DNA from: Ctenosaura bakeri
Lineage: Eukaryota > Chordata > Lepidosauria > Squamata > Iguanidae
NCBI GenBank assembly: GCA_948474755.1
Contig: CAOLHI010000390.1
Coordinates: forward strand, 1-64,000
Direction of reading: 5' to 3'
DNA: 64,000 nucleotides
The notes under the pieces were generated by a model. It saw nothing but the letters and a program-made list of their open reading frames with translations, was not told where the DNA came from and ran no database searches. Below are positions 45,171-55,875 of the stretch, one piece after another; the stretch's first letter is position 1, and every line of letters begins with the position of its first letter. Made by a program: the position numbers and the translations under genes.

Positions 45171-46501
45171 CTCTTCCTTTAAAGAGAACAGGAATATAGT
45201 ATACATGTGTGGGAGTTGTTTTGGCCCTCTTATCTTCACCTCTGTCCAATTGGATATGTATGATGTAATAGGCCCAGTGGTGTTCATAAGCTTCATAACT
45301 ATTTTGTGGATGAGCAGATGAAGTATTTCCTTTGTGTGAAAGTTGAACAGTTTTTCCTCAAACATAAAATTAAGTTCATCTGAATCAGACAAATATTTTA
45401 GGGATATTTGCTTATTTAACCATTTTTAACTGATGTTTTGAGTTATGTTATAACAGGGAGAGGCAGGTGAGATGATGGTGATGATGATGATTTTAGGGGA
45501 TAAATAAGAGAAAGCGAAGCATTCTGTGTCTTACATTTCTTACTACTGAATGTGATGGCAGCCCTTGAGACAACCAATCACCATCATAACAGTCATTATT
45601 ACTGATATGTTTACTATTTTACTGTAATACTTTAATTATACATTTAGCATCATAGCAGCACATCAAGGCAGCTGAACAACAGCTTATTTGTCATACTGCT
45701 TGAACCTCACATTTTGAGCATTTATTAAATACCTCACATAAAAAGTGTGGTAATTCAGTTTACCTTGCTCAGAAAGGAATTTGGAGATGATGATGTGTTA
45801 TTTGCAGTGAGTCTGTTAAAAAAGAAAGGAAAGAAAACCCCAATGGATGTGCTAGCTATTTCCAGGACTGCAATTTGTTTGCCATTTTGTCCAGAATTTA
45901 GAATGTGATAATAGAATAATTTCACCCTCAGTGAACTGGTAAAGGCATACTTGTCGAGTTTAAAATCAGGATAGAAGAGTATTTCCGAAAGAAGAAAAAA
46001 AGAGCGTTATTATTCTTTTGATCTTGTCACTTATGACATTAAATGGAAACCATTTTAAACATTGTCATTTTATTAAAATAATCTATGTGGTCAGATGGGG
46101 CTCACACTGTTGCGCTGAGAAGATAGGAAATGAAAAGACCCATGATGAATGTAACTGGCCCAGTTCCAGCTCCCAGCACCTGATTAGTAGTATGTTCCTT
46201 CAGTCACCAGGGTCATCTCTGGATTGTAATAATCCCACCCCACCTCACCAAGCACAAAGCCATTTGCAGGTCTCCGGTCTATTTTCCAGTTACTTTCTCT
46301 CTACTCTGCTTTGTAAATCGTTCCTAAACCAAGCGGTGTGTCACAAGAGAGTCAGAGAAAGATAGATTTTTTTCCCCATTGGTGATTGCCAGAGTTAAAT
46401 ATCTTCTTTCTGACACTATTAGAGTAGATTAAATTAGGACAGAATAGCTGGCCTAGTAGTATTTACTCAATATAAAACAGCTTCCTATCAATTCCTGTAA
46501 G
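45171..46501. other. Unassigned AT-rich DNA
   Basis: About 1.3 kb without a recognised repeat or gene. A short GATGATGATGAT run is at 45472-45491. Confidence 0.4.
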
Positions 46502-46722
46502 GAGCCCTAGTGGCATAGTAGTTTGAATGCTGGACTAGGACTCTTAGGGATGAGGGTTTAAATCCCCACTCATCCATAGGAATCCCCTGGGTGACCCTGG
46601 GCAAGTCACACTCTCTCAGCCTCAGATGAAGGCAGTGGCAAACCTCTGAATACCTCTTGCCAAGAAAATCCTATGATAGGGGTGCGGCAATTCAGAATCA
46701 GTTTGAAGGCACATAGCAACAA
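46502..46722 (+). mobile_element. tRNA-derived SINE, near full length
   Basis: Head 'gtggcatagtagtttgaatgctggactagg' (A-box region), 'ggtttaaatcccc' (B box), 'cctgggtgaccctgggcaagtcacactctctcagcctcag', 'cttgccaagaaaatcctatgatagg', 'gtttgaaggcacatagcaacaa' tail. Not interrupted. Confidence 0.9.
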
Positions 46723-47609
46723 TATCCCCAGTCTGCATACTTAGCCAAAAAAAAAAAAAAAGGAAACAATTGTATCCTGTGTTTGGATAGGATATCCATA
46801 AAAGATCACCTAAGACCGTAAGGCTATCCATTATTGATCATCTACGACTAACACATTTCTAACCTGTGGGTGTTGCTGTTTTGGTGTGCAGCAAGAATAA
46901 GGGATCTGGCAGCCAATTCAGTTATTTTCTTTGCACTCAATATTTATTTATTTATTCTTTTTACTGTATATTTTTCCCTATGGAGGGAAAATAGAACTTT
47001 CTGCTTTTTTCCCCCTCACTGTGCAGCTGTAGACTTCCTCTGAGACAAAAAGCTTCTTTCCCTGTCCTCTTCTGTGACAGGTGAATTTCATGGCACAATA
47101 AAGAAATTCACCAATCAAAGATCCAGAATTAGAAGGGAAATAGAATTCTCATTCTGAGTTATAGGACTGTTACGACCTCCCACATTACTCCTGGTTCACT
47201 TGCAATCAGCTTTTTCATTATCTTTCAGCTACAGCGGTCCAGAATTACGTTAATTGCCCATTAACTACAGCTGAGTGATTCATTTATTCTTTTAATTTAG
47301 AGTATCGATAATGGATCTCACCTCTATTTTGCTTTTAAAACTTTTTTGATACATTCTGTGCTGTCAGTGTGTTGACAGGGAAAACGCAATGTCAATACCA
47401 TCACAGCTTTGATCCTGTCATCTTTGTGACTAGCACTGCATCCTGTATCTCCTTAGACAGCTTTAAGTGAAGCTTGTAAAAACTGTAAAAGAAAAAAAAA
47501 GGAGGGGAGACACTTTCTCTCCCAATTTGCTCTTATTTTATGTTTTAAGATACCTTTCAGCAGAACTGTTGCCAGAAATATTTCTGAGTTGCACTCTGTT
47601 CTTCGAGCC
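46723..47609. other. Unassigned DNA including a candidate conserved stretch
   Basis: An A-run lies at 46747-46760. 47160-47340 is non-repetitive with ATTA/TTAAT cores and is a candidate conserved non-coding element. No gene. Confidence 0.35.
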
Positions 47610-47790
47610 CAGCCTTTCTCAACCTACCCACCCCAAAAGAACTCTTGAAATATTTTGAGGTCTTAGGAAACCTCTGCATAAAAATTATTGTACTTTCTGC
47701 AAGAAAAGGGGGCTCCCCAGTCATGATCTCTCAGAGAACCCTTAGTGACCTCTCTAGGAGGTTCCTAGGAGGTCTGTTCAAGAAACTATG
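47610..47790. mobile_element. Short hAT remnant (I)
   Basis: Starts CAGCCTTTCTCAACC and ends TGTTCAAGAAACTATG, where a perfect end would be a GGTTGAGAAAGGCTG-like complement. Flanking octamers TTCGAGCC / CTCTAGCC agree at 6 of 8 positions. The interior 'cttgaaatattttgaggtcttaggaaacctctgcat' is typical of this hAT MITE. 181 bp, no coding. Confidence 0.75.
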
Positions 47791-48459
47791 CTCTAGCCAG
47801 TACACAACATCCTTGGGCCATTAGTTTTCAACAGGGTGTGCTATGGACAGCTTGGGAATGTTGTTCCTTTTCAGAACTGCATATATAGTTTCTTGAAGCA
47901 AATATGATTTGAGAAAATGTTACTGAGCTAGAACTGGAAGCTCAGCTGACCCTTTGAATAAACGAGACATGGACTTTTGGAAGGGAGTGCATTTGAAAGC
48001 CAAAAAGACCATATTTTTGAGATCTGTTTACAACAGGAAAGTGTATTGTAGCTTAAAATGATTTGTAATGTGGTAGAATTGTACAAAATTAAAAAGCAAT
48101 GTTCTGTTTTATTTTTTTCCATGCATCAAGAAGCAGATTTCCACAACCAAAAAGCTTACTTTTTCCTTTTGTACTTTTCTTTCTTATATTGTCAATACCT
48201 CACCCATTAAAGATCCCAAACATTTTTACACATGTGTATTCCACTCAAAATACTGAATCATGGAATATTTATTTATGTATATGGGCCATGCTCTTGTGCA
48301 TACACACTTCACTCTGGTCTGGCACAAATGGTTTAAAAATATTTTTCTAAATAGAGTTGGTTTATCAGAAAAGTTAGCATACTCTGAAGATATAAATTAT
48401 TTGGCACTGAATACAGATTTCAGAAGAATGCATAACATTCATCTGAACAAATTCATGAG
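47791..48459. other. Unassigned AT-rich DNA
   Basis: No recognised element. Confidence 0.4.
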
Positions 48460-49092
48460 AGCCAGTGTGATATAGTGGTTTGAGCTTTGGACTACGGTCC
48501 TGGAGACCAGGGTTTCATTCCTGGCTCAGCCATGGAAACCCACTGAGTGACCTTCAGTGCATCACACTCTTTCAGCCCTAGAAAACCCTGTGGTAGGTTT
48601 GCCTTAGGGTCACCATAAGTCAGAGGCCCTTTCCTCAATGCACCTTTTCACAGAGCTGGGGTGTGGGGATTGCGCAAGCAGCCTCCAGTGAGAAGCTCTC
48701 ATGTCCCTGCTGCTTCAGCTCTCCACGAGCTACCTGCTCCCAAGCAGGCAGTGCGAGAGCCCCGCCTCTTCCTTCCTTCCGCAGTGCAGCCTGGGAGCTT
48801 CCCAGGCTGCGCTGGGGCAGGAAGCTTGACCGCCATGGCTCCAGACGCTCGGCATGCATGGCAAGTGCATGCGGGGCCCTGGAGCAATGTGCAATCACAC
48901 ACCATTTTCGGCTGAAAGCCAAAAATGAAAAAGTGCATGAGCAGCCCCTGCCCTACCCTGGAGCGTCGCGCGATTGTGAGTATGTCATGCAGATCACTCT
49001 TCACAATCGTGTGATGCTCCAGGTGCCCTTTTGCATGGCAAATACCATGCGAAAAAGGCCAGAAACAACTTGAAGGCACATAACAACAACAA
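48460..49092 (+). mobile_element. tRNA-derived SINE containing MITE B3
   Basis: Head 'gccagtgtgatatagtggtttgagc', B-box region 'ccagggtttcattcc', 'agccatggaaacccactgagtgacc', 'ccttagggtcaccataagtcaga', and after the MITE 'aacaacttgaaggcacataacaacaacaa'. The SINE sequence is continuous once the MITE and one AGA copy are removed. Confidence 0.92.
48625..49060. mobile_element. MITE family B (copy B3) with perfect AGA duplication
   Basis: 436 bp, ends GGCCCTTTCC and GCGAAAAAGGCC. AGA is at 48622-48624 and 49061-49063. It shares with B1 'gcagcctgggagcttcccaggctgcgctggggcaggaag' and the core 'accattttcggctgaaagccaaaaatga'. ORFs on both strands (up to 177 codons) are by-products. Confidence 0.92.
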
Positions 49093-49609
49093 TGAGCAAA
49101 GCTACTAAAATGATTCACCAGAACTGAGGTGAACAAAGTATGGCCTTCCCAAATTTGGTTTTGTAACCCTGTTCCTGGATGCCTTGGTGATCTTTCCCAA
49201 TGAGAAGTTTGTGAAAATTGGACCATTTCCATGAGCAGCCATTTTATATTAAAGCAATGTACTGGTTTGCCAAGCTTGTGAGACTTGTATCAATCTAAAC
49301 ATGGTATGTTTATGCTTTCATGCATGCACACACTTATGCAGATACACAGAAATATACATAAAACCATTCACCAAAATTTATACCCAAGGAAAAGCAGAGG
49401 TCATGAGGGGTGAGCCATTAGAGTAGCTAGTTAGACATAACACTTTCTGCTAATTACCAAGTAGATCTAGAAATGGAGATTAAATATTCTTATACTTTCC
49501 CAGACAATCTTAATCTTTGAAACCATTTTTTTCTTTTAACAGCTAGATCAAACAGATCATCAGTCCATTTTTTCCATGGTTAGGTATGTGCAGAAATACA
49601 CAACTAAAG
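49093..49609. other. Unassigned DNA
   Basis: No recognised element. Confidence 0.4.
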
Positions 49610-50040
49610 CACTCTGAAGAGACGGGCATCAAACTCCTGTTTAAAGACTTCTAAAGAAAGAGAGCAGTCGTGTAGGGACAGAGGGAGCAATGGAGGGGTC
49701 TGTCCTGGGCAGCAATGTTTTTGGGGCATCCTGGCCTGTAGCCATGCCCCTGTGTGCCATGGCCACACTTCCGTGTGCCACGGCCATGCTTCCTCCTGCC
49801 TCCCTCCACACACTCCAAGCTCTGTCACTGAAAGAGAGTCTACCAGTCTCTGATGCAATCTATTCCACTTTTCAACACCTCTTACTGTCAAGAAGTTCTT
49901 CCTAATATTTAGGGGGAATCTCTTTTCTTGTAAGTTGAATCTGCTGAGTTTGAGTTTGAGCAGCAGAAAAGAAGCTTGCTCCATCTACTACATGACATCC
50001 TATTTAAAAATGGCTATGATATCACTTCTTATTCTGGCTA
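49610..50040 (-). mobile_element. CR1 LINE 3' fragment split by hAT MITE F2
   Basis: 'ctcctgtttaaagacttctaaag' on the left (complement of LEVFKQEF). On the right of the MITE, 'tctgatgcaatctattccac', 'ctgtcaagaagttcttcctaat' and 'gcagcagaaaagaagcttgctccatc'. It encodes on minus KLSRFNLQEKRFPLNIRKNFLTVRGVEKWNRL. Confidence 0.9.
49665..49830 (-). mobile_element. hAT MITE F2 with a three-unit 21-bp minisatellite
   Basis: Ends CAGTCGTGTAGGG and CTCTGTCACTG. AAAGAGAG is duplicated exactly (49657-49664 and 49831-49838). The interior holds three 21-bp units on the minus strand (AGCATGGCCGTGGCACACGG-type), followed by 'ggccaggatgccccaaaaacattg'. It is the same family as F1 at 62086, which has six units. 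The 126-codon minus-strand ORF reading through it is a chimera of MITE and CR1 sequence. Confidence 0.9.
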
Positions 50041-50405
50041 CAGGGCCTGGCAATAGGGAATACAAACAGTTCCACTGGCTTCTGGTTTGTTTCTGGGCAC
50101 AATTTAGAGTGCTGGTTATTATTTACAAAGCTCTGTAGGGCTCAGATCCAGGTTATCTGAAGGATCTTATCTCTTCTCTGCATATAAGCCTGATTGTGTT
50201 TTGATATCTTCTGGGGAATCCTTTCTCCCACCACTCTCACAGCTATACCCCTTTCATGTGCTGTGTTGTTTATATTTGCTGTCCTTTGTTAATGGTTTGT
50301 TTTTAACTGCTGTAAGTATATGTGTAAGGATAAGTGGTGCTAGAGGAGACTTCTGTGGATACCGTTGGCTGCCAGAAAGACAAATAAATGGGTCCTAGAG
50401 CAAAT
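50041..50405 (+). mobile_element. L2-type LINE 3' fragment
   Basis: 'aacagttccactggcttctggtttg' and 'gagtgctggttattatttacaaagctctg' (..HWLLVC..VLVIIYKAL), 'ccaggttatctgaaggatc', then the T-rich 3' UTR. Internally deleted and broken. Confidence 0.75.
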
Positions 50406-51618
50406 AAAGCCTGAATTTTCCCTAGAAGCTAAGATGACTAAACTGAGACTGTCATACTTCAAACATATCATGGAAAAGACATGACTCACTAGAAAAGACA
50501 CTGATGGTTGGCAAGGTAGAAGACAGTAGGAAAAGAGGAAGACAGCACTACGGGTGGACAGACTCTACTGAGGAAACCATGGCTTTGAGTCTGCAAGATC
50601 TGAGCAGAGTTCTTGTAACAGGGTGATTTGGAGGCCTTGTTGCCCCCTTGGTAAACCCTGTCCTGGGGTCTACAACTTTGATATAAAATTAATCTAACCC
50701 ACCAGAGAGGTCACCCGGATGAGCACGTAGGCAACAACAGTCATATGATCGAAAGAACAAGGTCAGGCCAATAAACTCCCCAGTCAAGTAGACACAGGAG
50801 ACCTCAAGCTGTACTAACCCATGGTGGACAAAAGATCCTCAGCCGTTAAGGAGCCAACTTGAAGGGATTAAGAGTTTCCCCACAAAGTTGGGCACTAGAA
50901 GCAATAAAATCTTATCAGGCAAAATCCATCTACATAAACTCACACTGCAACCCAAAGTGGCAGAAGATCCTGATACTTGGGCAATACCTTGTTATCTTCC
51001 AATATCGAAGAAGGTGTCGGTGTGAAGGTGTTTTCCGTTGCTGTCCCCTTTGTTCTCCCCAGGAGAGGATTTGCGCTCAAGGTAAATTTTTCCTACAAAT
51101 AGTCCCTGTTTTTGACTAGTTCTTTGGCTACCTCCCAGTCATACCAACTGACCATTCCCCCACCTCCCGATAGCCATGTGATCCCCTCAGAGCCTCTTCA
51201 CTGAGTTGCTTTTGTTTCGCTGCTTTATGGACCAAGGACTTCAGGAAAAGGTGCAGTATCACCCGAACTACGAATCCTTCAACAATCCCTCTATCTTATT
51301 TCCACTCTTTATTTCTCGTTAGCCCTTGGATGTTTGTGTGAGTGTTTGCATCAATAAGTGCTATTACTGTTTGATAAAGTCATTCATTGGATCTTTTTGT
51401 GTGATTTCTGACTGGACCTAACCCTGTAAAAACTGGGTAAAAGATCTCGCTAGGTTACCCTGCCTCTTGCATTGCTATTGCTTGTACTCCATTGAGTTTA
51501 CTTTCCCCATCACTTGGAGCATATCAAGGTATCCCTCTGGGACACCCAGATTTTCAGGGTAACAGCCTGCCATTTATACAGTGGCCATAAGCCAAAGTTG
51601 ATTTGAAGGCAGTTAACA
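50406..51618 (+). mobile_element. RTE/BovB-like LINE 3' fragment split by LTR-5
   Basis: 'gaagctaagatgactaaactgagactgtcatac', 'gtaggaaaagaggaagacagc', 'ggaaaccatggctttgagtctgcaagatctgagcag' correspond to an RTE C-terminal reading ..KMTKLRLSYF...KRG.P...W.DS...A.SLQDLS... After the LTR, 'gtggccataagccaaagttgatttgaaggcagttaaca' is the RTE 3' end. Stops and shifts make it dead. Confidence 0.75.
50638..51564 (+). mobile_element. Solo LTR of the TGTTAC...GTAACA family (LTR-5), divergent
   Basis: 927 bp from TGTTGCCCCC to TTTTCAGGGTAACA. GCCT is duplicated exactly (50634-50637 and 51565-51568). The U5 matches the family ('cctaaccctgtaaaaactggg', 'aagatctcgctaggttaccctgcctc', 'tccctctgggacacccag'). 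The AATAAA equivalent reads AATAAG near 51352. Confidence 0.88.
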
Positions 51619-52010
51619 ACAGGAGGTATACAGTCAGTCTCCCACATTTGCAGGTTTCCCTTGCACAGATTTGATTATTATTTGATTATTCTTCAACCCC
51701 TGCCTTCCCCTACCTCAAGTGCTTCTTTTCTAGGGGAACCTTTCATCTCAGTGGCTCCAATCAGGCCATGCAGCCCTTTAAAAACCTGCCTCTAGTCCCA
51801 TTCCTCCTCCACCAGTCATTGTCTGGCCAGCTAAGGATAGCTCACAGCCCAACTTCTTAGCACCACAAACCCTCCTGATACTGCCTCCCCCACAAACCCA
51901 TGGAAGGAGAATGGCAAGAGAGTGGAAATATAGTGTCATCATGCCGACCCACCCCTTTTCCTTCTCTTTTCCCTGACCAGGATTTGAATCCTACCATGCT
52001 GTGACCACCG

Positions 52011-52044
<34 letters not shown>

Positions 52045-52204
52045 TTTGATATTTGCAGTTTTTCTACCTTTCTGGGGTTTCAGTGCCTCTAACCCTAGCT
52101 AATGTGGAAGGTCAACTGTATTTTTAACCTTGTATGATATATTTTTTAAAATTTTAACTTTGATAAGCTAATTCATGTCCCAGACTGTGGAAAAGGCAGG
52201 ATTA
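51619..52204. other. Unassigned DNA with (CA)n
   Basis: Contains the microsatellite at 52013-52042. Otherwise not recognised. Confidence 0.4.
52013..52042. repeat. (CA)n microsatellite
   Basis: About 15 CA units. They create the CVCVCV start of a false ORF on the minus strand. Confidence 0.95.
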
Positions 52205-52625
52205 ACAACAACAATTGTTATTCTCCAGACTAAATGTACCCAGCTCCTAAAGTCATTCCTCATAAGGCTTGGTCTCCAGACCTTTGCTCGTTTTGGGCAT
52301 CTTCCCCTGGACATGATCCAACTTGTCAATATCCTTCTGCAGTGTGATGCCCAGAACTGAGCACAGTATTCTAGATGAGGTCTGACCAAAGCAGAACAGA
52401 GTGGCATTGTTACTTCTTTCAGTCTGGAGACTGTAATCCTTTTGATGCAACTTAGAATTACATTGGCTTTTAGAATTACACCGCCGCATCACACTATTGA
52501 CTCATGTTTAGCTTGTTGTCTACAAACACCTCCAAATCCTTTTCACATGCACTGTTGTCAGCCAGGTGTCACCCATCCTATATTTGTGCATTTCATTTTT
52601 CCTGCCTAAATCTCAATCCAACCCT
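52205..52625 (-). mobile_element. CR1 LINE ORF2 C-terminal fragment
   Basis: The minus strand encodes MPLCSALVRPHLEYCAQFWA and, in another frame, LDHVQGKMPKTSKGLETKPYEE. The plus strand has 'ccaggtgtcacccatcctatatttgtgcatttca', complement of the CR1 core. Two frame breaks. The 3' end is missing. Confidence 0.9.
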
Positions 52626-52990
52626 ATATTTGCACAGATTAGAACGAAGATTAGAAATTCAAGGAAAATGTTAGAACCTACTGACAACAGATCATATTTC
52701 ATTAATGACAACAGATTGTAACCACGGTCACATTAATACTGAGGCACTTATCAGCATTCAAGTTTATATCAATTAGTTTTGAAAGAACCATTGTCATAAC
52801 TCCTGGTAGTGGTGGTTATTACTACTACTAACATTAATATCTACAACACTGCTGTTTACATCACCACATCTTACAAACAGACATCAAAAGCCATTGACAA
52901 TTAAATTAACAAAATATGTAATTTAGATTCAGTTCCAGAGCTGCTACTATTAGAACTGAGTCTATGGTTCATGCTGCGTTTTTTCTATGT
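52626..52990. other. Unassigned AT-rich DNA
   Basis: No recognised element. Confidence 0.4.
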
Positions 52991-53239
52991 CAGAGATTCT
53001 TAACCTGGGGTCCAGGGACCCCGGGGGTCCACGGAGTCATCTCAGGGAGTCTGCAAAGCCCTACTGCTGTACACCAATAGCAGCAACAGGGATGCAGCAG
53101 TGGTGTGTGTGTGTGTGCAGATGCCAAAACTGCTCCTTTGTTTGCAAATGAGGAAGCAGTTTGGGCATAGGCACGCACATACATACATGCTGCTGTGTTC
53201 ATGACTAAAAGGAAAAGTGATAGGAGTATGTGCATGCCC

Positions 53240-53600
53240 AAACTGTGACTCTGGAAACTAGGGTTTGAATCCCCACGCAGCCATGGAAACCCACTGAGTG
53301 ACTGCAGGCAAGTCACATTCTCTCAGACTCAAGCCATTTCCGCACTAGACTGTTATAGCATTATTATTCCACTTGCAACATCCTATGGATTCCTGGGGTT
53401 TGCAGTTTTGGGAGGGGCCAGTTGGCCTCTCCCAAAACTGCAAACCCCAGGATTCCATAGGATGTTGCAGATGGAATGATAGCGCTATAACAGTCTAGTG
53501 TGGAAATGGCCTCAGAGAAGAGCAAAGGCAACAAATCTTGCTGTGTAACCCCCATGATAGCTTTGCCTTAGGGTCATCATAAATCAGTTTTCAAAGGGGA
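53240..53600 (+). mobile_element. tRNA-derived SINE with MITE A12, inside hAT G
   Basis: 'aactagggtttgaatcccc' (B box), 'agccatggaaacccactgagtgac', 'gcaagtcacattctctcagactca', MITE, then 'gagaagagcaaaggcaacaaatcttgc' and 'ccttagggtcatcataaatcag'. The 5' head and the tail are eroded. Confidence 0.85.
53332..53511. mobile_element. Family A MITE (copy A12) with perfect TCA duplication
   Basis: 180 bp. Starts AGCCATTTCCGCACTAGACTG and ends GTGTGGAAATGGCC. TCA lies at 53329-53331 and 53512-53514. The insertion interrupts the SINE text 'ctctcagactca|gagaag', so the borders are exact. Arms are nearly perfect complements. Confidence 0.93.
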
Positions 53601-53647
53601 GAGAGAGAATGGCTAGAAGGAACCTCTCTCTGTCAGTGGCACTTTGT

Positions 53648-53812
53648 TGCTGTGTGCCTTCAAGTCACTTCTGATTTAGGGCAACCCTAAGGTTGGAGGG
53701 TTTTGGCCAACGGTTGTTCAGAGGATGTTTACTTTTGCCTTCCCCTGAGGCTGAGAGAATGTGACTTGCCTAAGGTCACCCGATGTCTGAGTAGGGCTTT
53801 GAATCCTTGTTT
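53648..53812 (-). mobile_element. SINE fragment, minus strand, inside hAT G
   Basis: 'gctgtgtgccttcaagtcacttctgatttagggcaaccctaagg' and 'ccttcccctgaggctgagagaatgtgacttgcctaaggtcaccc' are the complement of the common SINE. The tRNA-like head is missing. Confidence 0.85.
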
Positions 53813-53952
53813 ATAGAAGCTATAAATAAATAAAAATTTGAATATTTAAATCTAAATTTAAATATTTAAATCTTTAATTAAGTGTTGAGGGTCTCGGGCA
53901 ACAAATTATGTTTACAGGGGGCCCCTGGTAAAGAAAAGGTTAAGAACCACTG

Positions 53953-55187
53953 TTCTGTGTGATATCAGATGCTAGAATGATTACATGGAGAAAACTAAAT
54001 CTTAGTTTCTATCTGACTTGCCCTCTCTCTCTAAATCCCCCTAGCTTTGCCTTCATTGCTACCACCTTGTTCTTTATCCTAGTCCCCACAGCTTGCAAAA
54101 GTTACTTTTTTGAATATTACTTCCCGACATCCCCTATCCATAACTAGAGCCTCTTCTCCAGCAAAGGGATAAATTTACAAGAACCAAATGGTGGCAGAGA
54201 ATAAGTTTAGAATCCTGATCAGGAGGACCATTTTATTAAAGAAATTCATTCTTCAGATAGAGACAGCCTGATCCTTTCTAAACTACTGTAAAAGAGATCA
54301 GAATAGCAGGCAAACATTACAGTGTGTCCTCCTTTATGAAGAGGAAAATAACAGAACAGGCCAGAAAAACAAGATCGAGTGAGTTAACCTGGATTAATTC
54401 TTTTTCTTCATAAAAGTGGGCAGTCATTTAAATAACCCTGGCTGAACTAGATGGTATAATCTGCACATAATGCTTTGGTTCAAGTAGCTGACAGAGGAAA
54501 CAAGCAGGCAGGAAAAGAAAGTCAAGTTCCTAATTTCTCTCTGTCTATTTTATCCTTAGTGGACAAGATAGCAGTGAGAACAAGTACAGAAGCTGTTGTA
54601 TCTTCCAACAAAAATAAGAAGCTAAACGAATGTTAGAAAAGCAGCAGTTATCTGGAAAGTAGCCTTTCTCATTTGCTGCTAGCACACAGAAGAGGGCCAT
54701 TCAAGCCATTAATGAAATGACTTGATGGATAAATGAAGTAGAAGTTATCTGCTAAGCGTTATACTTTCATTTAGGTAGAAACTGTGTTAGATGAATTGGC
54801 CAGGTTTGCACAGTCTGTTTTCCTTTCTTTAAAAAATGTTGAAATCAAGAATGCATTCTCCAGATCTCTTAGCAGTTAAGGCATAACTATTCTAAGTGTT
54901 CCTGAGTATATACTCTAGTTTAACAGCACCTCGTAGGACTCTACAGAGCAAAATCCTACCTTCTGTTTGGGGTGGTTCAAGGAACACAAAATATTTTACT
55001 TCCCCTTTTGTGGCAATCTGAGGGGGATAAAAGTTGATCTCTGTAGCTGAATTGTTGTGTGTACAGGTAGTGAAGGAAACTATTTTGTCACATAAGTGAG
55101 CCAGAGAGCCAATCAGCACTTTTTTCAAGAGGCTTATACTATCTCCATTACATTACAAGAGAGCTGGCTGGTTTTGGTTAATTGGCC
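53953..55187. other. Unassigned AT-rich DNA
   Basis: About 1.2 kb with no recognised repeat or gene. Confidence 0.4.

Positions 55188-55232
<45 letters not shown>
55188..55232. repeat. (GAT)n microsatellite
   Basis: Fifteen GAT units without interruption. Confidence 0.96.
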
Positions 55233-55233
<1 letters not shown>

Positions 55234-55639
55234 GACTGGAATCTTCTATCACATAACTTTACATATACTTAGCTATATTGCAGAGGCACTGAGAAACCCC
55301 GTTAGTGAATTGTGAAGACGTGTAATAGGACACCAACAAGAGTTTCCTGATGGGCATTGGGCTGTTCCTAGTTTGTGTCCCAATGCAAATCATCCCCCAA
55401 AACATGGCAGAATTGTCCTCATATGCCCCAAAGTGTTGGGGCATTTTGGACAAAAACATTTGAAAAAAAATAATAAAAATTTGGGGGACTCTTGTGTGCT
55501 TGCAATTCATGGGCTACACCCTTCTCCACTGGTCTAGGATGACATAAAAGGCAATGCAAGGCAATGAATATCATTCAGTCTAACTCTGCACTGGTATGGA
55601 ATTAATTGTCCCTAGGAAATTCTATACTAAACTGTACTA
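55233..55639. other. Unassigned DNA
   Basis: No recognised element. Confidence 0.4.
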
Positions 55640-55875
55640 TTTTTGTTGTGTGTCTTCAAGTTGTTCCCAGCTTATGGCGACCCTAACATGAACCTGTCAG
55701 GGGTGTGTGTGGAAAAGATTTGTTCAGAGGAGGTTTGCCTTTGCCTTCCTCTGAGGCTCAGAGAGTGTGAGTTGCCCAGTGTCAGCTGGTGAGTTTCTAT
55801 GGCATAGTGGGGATTTGAACCCTGGAGTCCAAAATCATAGTCCAACACTCAAACTGCTACACCACACTGGCTTTC
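55640..55875 (-). mobile_element. tRNA-derived SINE, near full length, minus strand
   Basis: Complement signatures in order: tail 'ttgttgtgtgtcttcaagttg', 'tttgttcagaggaggtttgcctttgccttcctctgaggctcagag', 'ggggatttgaaccctgg' (B box complement), 'catagtccaacactcaaactgctacaccacactggc' (head). Confidence 0.92.

Larger units (their letters stand above)
52991..53952. mobile_element. hAT element (G) hosting two SINEs and a MITE
   Basis: Ends CAGAGATTCTTAACCTGGGG and GGTTAAGAACCACTG. Flanking octamers TTCTATGT (52983-52990) and TTCTGTGT (53953-53960) match at 7 of 8. Own sequence: 52991-53239 and 53813-53952, with 'ccagggaccccgggggtcc' and 'gggggcccctggtaaag' as subterminal inverted repeats. A (TG)n run lies at 53102-53117. 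Confidence 0.85.

Noticed and set aside
48699..49232. 177-codon minus-strand ORF
   Set aside because: Lies mostly in MITE B3 and continues into the SINE tail and flank.
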